DNA from: Ruminococcus flavefaciens
GTDB lineage: Bacteria > Bacillota > Clostridia > Oscillospirales > Ruminococcaceae
Direction of reading: 5' to 3'
DNA: 9,531 bases
Assembly: GCA_902796705.1 (NCBI GenBank)
Contig: CADBQF010000351.1
Coordinates: 1-9,531 of the forward strand
In this document: in pieces, positions 7,051 through 9,531 of the stretch
Layout: every line of letters begins with the position of its first letter
Position numbering within the stretch: position 1 is the first letter of the stretch
Program-made: the position numbers and the translations under genes
The notes under the pieces: model-generated
Told to the model about the DNA's origin: nothing
Database searches by the model: none
Seen by the model: the letters and a program-made list of their open reading frames with translations, nothing else

Positions 7051-7065
7051 TAGAAACGTTTTCAT
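7051..7065 (-). promoter_or_regulatory. cre-like (CcpA/LacI-family) operator at the P1 start site
   Basis: On the - strand the site reads ATGAAAACGTTTCTA, centred on the perfect palindrome AAACGTTT (7054-7061). Against the Gram-positive catabolite-response consensus WTGNAANCGNWNNCW, every defined position fits except the C near the end. The position is telling: it begins about seven bases past the P1 -10, so a bound repressor would cover the transcription start. It could equally be the site of another LacI-family sugar regulator; such proteins share the central CG and A/T flanks. Confidence 0.55.
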
Positions 7066-7072
7066 ACTTTAC

Positions 7073-7101
7073 ATTTTAACACATTGCCACGCAAAAGTAA
7101 A
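7073..7101 (-). promoter_or_regulatory. Proximal promoter P1 of yerC-cellulase
   Basis: TTTACT (7101-7096), a 17-base spacer, and TAAAAT (7078-7073) preceded by TGT, giving an extended TGnTAAAAT -10. The predicted start is near 7066, so the leader before the yerC ATG is about 53 bases. Support comes from optimal spacing, the extended -10 and a near-copy of the same elements 85 bases upstream. Confidence 0.65.
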
Positions 7102-7111
7102 GAGATTTCCG

Positions 7112-7133
7112 GTCGGTTTTTTTAAAACCTGAC
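7112..7133. repeat. AT-rich inverted repeat between promoters P2 and P1
   Basis: GTCGGTTTT (7112-7120) pairs with AAAACC-T-GAC (7124-7133) across a three-base TTT loop, with one bulged T. It lies in the leader of any transcript from P2 and just upstream of the P1 -35. It could be a weak hairpin or a binding site; with so few GC pairs it is not a convincing terminator. Confidence 0.35.
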
Positions 7134-7157
7134 ATTTCTTCAATACACCTTTAGTAT

Positions 7158-7186
7158 ATGATAACACAAACTCAACAAAAAGTAAA
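7158..7186 (-). promoter_or_regulatory. Distal promoter P2 of yerC-cellulase, near-copy of P1
   Basis: TTTACT (7186-7181), a 17-base spacer, and TATCAT (7163-7158) preceded by TGTGT. The -35 hexamer, spacer length, the TGTGTTA run and the upstream GAAAT(T/C)TC match P1; the middle of the spacer differs. The predicted start is near 7151. No operator like the one at P1 follows it. Confidence 0.55.
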
Positions 7187-7195
7187 GAAATTTCA

Positions 7196-7207
7196 TGCGA
7201 AATCGCA
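7196..7207. repeat. Perfect 5-bp-arm palindrome upstream of P2
   Basis: TGCGA-AA-TCGCA, centred about 15 bases upstream of the P2 -35 hexamer, where an activator or repressor dimer could contact polymerase. It stands out as GC-containing symmetry in AT-rich DNA, but it is short. Confidence 0.35.
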
Positions 7208-7395
7208 AAAATTGGCTGAATTGTGAAAAGATAAGCAATTAATTGTATACTTTGAATACATTTCGTGCTAAATAATCGCATTATTGTCATAATTTAATCC
7301 GGGCGGTCTATATAAAAAATAAATAAAAACAATTTATGTAATAAGTATACTATTTTACTCGTTCACGATTTGTTATTCAGCTTTTTAAGAACTTT

Positions 7396-7439
7396 TTGTT
7401 ATATATCAATAGTTTCCGCTGTAAATATCAATAGTTTTC
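7396..7439 (-). repeat. Tandem 22-base direct repeat
   Basis: Two adjacent 22-base units share the 13-base core AAACTATTGATAT on the - strand (7437-7425 and 7415-7403), with 16 of 22 positions equal overall. The 22-base period is about two helical turns, so proteins bound to both copies would face the same side of the DNA. Each copy contains TTGATA, which also resembles a -35 hexamer, but no good -10 follows at the right distance. Confidence 0.55.
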
Positions 7440-7541
7440 ATCAATCTATATAAATGTGCTGTGCTATTTTTAAATAAAAGCACAATATATCATTGAACTG
7501 TTCGCTGCTCTGTGTTATAATAAATCCAACGTAAACGATAA

Positions 7542-7574
7542 AAGTACCGGCGATCGCAAGTGTCGCCGGTACTT
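7542..7574 (-). terminator. Rho-independent terminator of the rsmA operon
   Basis: A 12-bp perfect GC-rich stem (AAGTACCGGCGA 7542-7553 with TCGCCGGTACTT 7563-7574) around a nine-base loop. Read on the - strand the last stem bases run into a T stretch (TACTTTTATCG). It begins 19 bases past the rsmA stop and separates that operon from the cellulase control region. Confidence 0.85.
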
Positions 7575-7592
7575 CTGCTTTATATGGACTTT

Positions 7593-8444
7593 TCATTTAT
7601 TGAGTGCTTTGCTGAAAGCTATGAGCTGCTCCATGTTTAGCTGCTCGATGCGTGAATTCTCACTGAGACCTGTCTCCCGGAGTGCGGAATATATCTTCTC
7701 TTTTGATGCTCCCATGTTAGACGAGAGAGAATTCGCTATCGTCTTTCTCCTCTGAGAGAATCCGGCTTTGACTACTTTGAAGAAGAATTTTTCCTCCTCT
7801 TCGTCAAGGCGATGCTCGTTTGTCAGGTCTATCCGGATAACTGCCGAATCGACATTCGGTGAAGGCATGAAGCTTCCTCTCGATACCTGAAAGAGCTGTT
7901 TCACCTTGCCGTAATAATTTACGCCGACAGTGATAGCACCGCTCTCACGAGTCCCTACAGCCGCACAGAGTCTCTGGGCGGCTTCTTTTTGTACCATGAC
8001 CGTTATCGATTCTATCGGCAGTCTGCTCTCAAGAAGGAGCATTATGACAGGCGATGTGATATAATACGGCAGATTTGCACAGACTGCAACTTTCAGTCCG
8101 CTGAACTCGTCCTGTATGAGCTTGTGCAGATCACATTTCATCACGTCTTCGTTGTAGATCTTTATATTGTCAAATTCTGCAAGAGTCTCGTCGAGAACGG
8201 GCATGAGCCTTGTATCTATCTCGACTGCGGCCACCTTGTCAGCACGGAGTGCAAGCTCTTTTGTCAGGACACCTATGCCCGTGCCTATCTCAAGCACGCC
8301 GAAGCCTTCTCTTGCGTTGCCGTTTTCGGCTATCCTCGGACAAACATCGGGATTTATCAGGAAGTTCTGTCCGAGTCCCTTTGAGAAGTTGAACCCGTGG
8401 CGTGAAAGTATATCCTTTACCGTGCCGATATTAGTTAAATTCAT
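7593..8444 (-). CDS. rsmA: 16S rRNA dimethyladenosine transferase RsmA/KsgA
   Basis: S-adenosylmethionine-dependent enzyme that dimethylates two adjacent adenosines in the 3'-end hairpin of 16S rRNA during late small-subunit assembly. The N-terminal KGLGQNFLINP (22-32) is the family opening. The SAM-binding motif LEIGTGIG is at 51-58, with acidic E75 in VEID and D100 in NEDVMK. The catalytic motif NLPYY is at 124-128, and the PSPNVDSAVI segment and a small helical C-terminal domain follow. The length of 283 residues is normal. The ATG at 8444 has GAGGGGG six bases upstream and lies only 11 bases after the preceding small gene, so the two are surely co-transcribed. It is the last gene of its operon, ahead of the terminator at 7542-7574. 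Confidence 0.97.
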   Translation of the reverse strand: MNLTNIGTVKDILSRHGFNFSKGLGQNFLINPDVCPRIAENGNAREGFGVLEIGTGIGVLTKELALRADKVAAVEIDTRLMPVLDETLAEFDNIKIYNEDVMKCDLHKLIQDEFSGLKVAVCANLPYYITSPVIMLLLESRLPIESITVMVQKEAAQRLCAAVGTRESGAITVGVNYYGKVKQLFQVSRGSFMPSPNVDSAVIRIDLTNEHRLDEEEEKFFFKVVKAGFSQRRKTIANSLSSNMGASKEKIYSALRETGLSENSRIEQLNMEQLIAFSKALNK

Positions 8445-8455
8445 TATATGCCCCC

Positions 8456-8719
8456 TCAGACACTGTGTTTTTCTTTCTGGCTGAATTCGCTCTGCTTTGC
8501 GTCGTTGAGCTTTTCCATGTTGTTCACCAGATAATCCGCCGAACGGTATGCGTGCTGAAAATCCATATCCTTGAAATGTATCTGCAAGTCAACGAACTCT
8601 CCGTCGATATTTATATCGAGCTGGTCTATCTGTCTGCCGGGGTGTTTCTGATATGCGTATCTGATGTACTCGTCTACTTCACGGCGGTCAAGTTCGCCGC
8701 CTGTAATATTGATCTTCAT
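8456..8719 (-). CDS. Small conserved-looking protein of unknown function
   Basis: An 87-residue soluble, charged protein that I do not recognise with confidence. It begins MKINITGGELDRREVDEYIRYAYQKHPG and has an alternating hydrophobic stretch (QLDINIDGEFVDLQIHF) that looks like two beta strands. A helical C-terminal half and a basic KHSV tail follow. There is no signal peptide, membrane segment or cysteine pair. I start it at the ATG at 8719 because GAGGTGA lies just upstream. A longer frame from 8764 overlaps the stop of the dehydrogenase gene as ATGA, which could allow translational coupling but lacks a ribosome site. It sits between that gene and rsmA in one operon. Its tidy ribosome site and operon position argue that it is real. 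Confidence 0.75.
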   Translation of the reverse strand: MKINITGGELDRREVDEYIRYAYQKHPGRQIDQLDINIDGEFVDLQIHFKDMDFQHAYRSADYLVNNMEKLNDAKQSEFSQKEKHSV

Positions 8720-8723
8720 AAGC

Positions 8724-8730
8724 TCACCTC
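8724..8730 (-). promoter_or_regulatory. Ribosome binding site deciding the start of the small protein
   Basis: GAGGTGA on the - strand, four bases before ATG 8719-8717 (seven counted from the GAGG core). The competing upstream ATG at 8764 has no purine-rich site in front of it. Confidence 0.7.
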
Positions 8731-8760
8731 TCGTTTTGGTTTGATGCAGTAAACGCCGCT

Positions 8761-9531
8761 TCATTCTGACGTTTGCTGCATTATTCTTTCAATTATCTTC
8801 TCGGCACATTTCATGCCGTCAACGGCCGCTGAAACTATGCCGCCTGCATAGCCTGCACCTTCGCCGCACGGGAATAGTCCCTGTACGGACAGCGATTGCA
8901 GGTCTTCTCCCCTGTTTATCCTTACAGGCGAGCTGCTGCGGCTCTCAATGCCTGTGAGGATCGCTTCCGGGGAATCGAAGCCTTTTATTTTTCTGCCCAT
9001 TTCACGTATACCGAGCCGGAGCGATTCGCATACGTAATCGGGGAGATATTCTTCCGGAGAAGCTTTTCTCACTCCCGGACGGTATGACGGAGTTACCCTG
9101 CCGGAAGCTTTTCCGCTGCCGAGGAATTCTCCTGCGGTGATATACGGTGCTGAATAGTCCGAGCCGCCTGCCCTGAAAGCCTTTTCCTCAAGATCACGCT
9201 GAAAGTACATTCCGGCGAGCGGATCGCTGCTGCCGTAGTCTTCCGGAGAGACTCCCACGAGCAATGCACTGTTTGAATTTTCCGCATCACGGGCGAAGCA
9301 GCTCATTCCGTTGACTGCGAGCCTGCCTTCTTCCGAAGATGCAGCCACGACCTGCCCTCCCGGACACATACAGAACGTATACACAGACCTTCCGTTCGGG
9401 AGATGAACAGCCAGCTTATAGTCAGCCGCTTTCAATGCCTTGTGACCGGCAAAGCTGCCGTACATCGCCTTGTCGATATCTTCACGGCGGTGTTCTATCC
9501 TCACGCCTACCGAAAAGCTCTTCTGTGACAT
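8761..9531 (-). CDS. FAD-dependent dehydrogenase (COG2509-like), C-terminal part; 5' end cut by window
   Basis: The C-terminal 256 residues of an uncharacterised FAD-dependent oxidoreductase, a family of normally about 500 residues or more whose N-terminal dinucleotide-binding domain would lie beyond the window. The first codon here happens to be ATG. The sequence that follows, KSFSVGVRIEHRREDIDKAMYG, is an internal segment in this family, so I treat the gene as partial rather than starting here. Recognisable parts are YTFCMCPGGQVVAASSE and the C-terminal FAD-binding block GLFPCGEGAGYAGGIVSAAVDG (218-239), which closes the flavin pocket. The stop TGA at 8763-8761 overlaps a possible ATG of the next gene. 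It leads an operon with the small protein and rsmA; no functional link to rRNA methylation is known to me. Substrate unknown. Confidence 0.88.
   Translation of the reverse strand: MSQKSFSVGVRIEHRREDIDKAMYGSFAGHKALKAADYKLAVHLPNGRSVYTFCMCPGGQVVAASSEEGRLAVNGMSCFARDAENSNSALLVGVSPEDYGSSDPLAGMYFQRDLEEKAFRAGGSDYSAPYITAGEFLGSGKASGRVTPSYRPGVRKASPEEYLPDYVCESLRLGIREMGRKIKGFDSPEAILTGIESRSSSPVRINRGEDLQSLSVQGLFPCGEGAGYAGGIVSAAVDGMKCAEKIIERIMQQTSE

Larger units (their letters stand above)
7014..7592. other. 579-base AT-rich intergenic regulatory region
   Basis: This is the only large gene-free stretch in the window. Both flanking genes run leftward, so it is the upstream region of yerC-cellulase plus the rsmA terminator at its right end. 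From left to right it holds the yerC leader with a small GCC/GGC hairpin (7034-7043), an operator-like palindrome, promoter P1, an AT hairpin (7112-7133), promoter P2, a perfect short palindrome (7196-7207), a 22-base tandem repeat (7396-7439) and the terminator (7542-7574). Between 7210 and 7395 I see only AT-rich DNA with no reliable element. No tRNA, riboswitch or coding frame with a credible ribosome site was recognised. Confidence 0.7.

Noticed and set aside
7069..7290. A 73-residue - strand frame upstream of yerC
   Set aside because: It runs across both predicted promoters and the 17-base repeats, has no ribosome site, and its translation looks like random AT-rich sequence.
7455..7484. 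Inverted repeat TGTGCT...AGCACA considered as a terminator or small RNA end
   Set aside because: The stem is only six pairs around a 13-base AT loop, and no T-run follows on either strand.
8465..8752. A 95-residue + strand frame opposite the small protein
   Set aside because: The - strand gene has the ribosome site and operon spacing; this frame lacks both.

Overview
The window looks like chromosome from a cellulose-degrading Ruminococcus-type Firmicute (Oscillospiraceae). The main reason is a secreted family 9 glycoside hydrolase with a family 3c carbohydrate-binding module and a C-terminal dockerin whose first repeat (GDANCDGTVDISDAV) is of the ruminococcal type. Strong AAGGAG-like ribosome sites, a TTG start and AT-rich intergenic DNA also fit a Firmicute. 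The species cannot be fixed from the sequence alone; R. flavefaciens or a close relative is an inference.

Layout from left to right. (1) Positions 1-1080, + strand: 3' part of a cation diffusion facilitator efflux protein. (2) 1067-1918, - strand: patatin-like acyl hydrolase, convergent with and overlapping the transporter by 14 bases. (3) 2048-3094, + strand: a protein with the full zinc-ligand pattern of bacterial zinc-dependent phospholipase C, but without a signal peptide and with a TTG start. It is divergent from the patatin gene. (4) 3078-3821, - strand: tcdA, a ThiF-type tRNA t6A dehydratase, convergent with and overlapping (3) by 17 bases. (5) 3842-3884: a strong stem-loop. (6) 3894-6689, - strand: GH9-CBM3c-dockerin cellulase. 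(7) 6711-7013, - strand: a YerC/TrpR-like DNA-binding protein, 21 bases upstream of the cellulase and apparently in one transcript with it. (8) 7014-7592: a 579-base AT-rich regulatory region. (9) 7593-9531, - strand: an operon reading FAD-dependent dehydrogenase (5' cut), a small unknown protein, then rsmA, closed by a clear terminator.

The most interesting part is the control region in front of the yerC-cellulase pair. It holds two near-copies of the same promoter, 85 bases apart on the - strand. Each has TTTACT, a 17-base spacer and an extended -10 preceded by TGTGT. Overlapping the predicted start of the proximal one is a 15-base site that fits the catabolite-response (CcpA/LacI-family) operator consensus except at one position. 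Further upstream are a perfect short palindrome and a tandem 22-base repeat. Together these suggest a cellulase transcription unit that senses carbon supply and carries its own small TrpR-like protein. I found no mobile element, CRISPR array, tRNA or rRNA.
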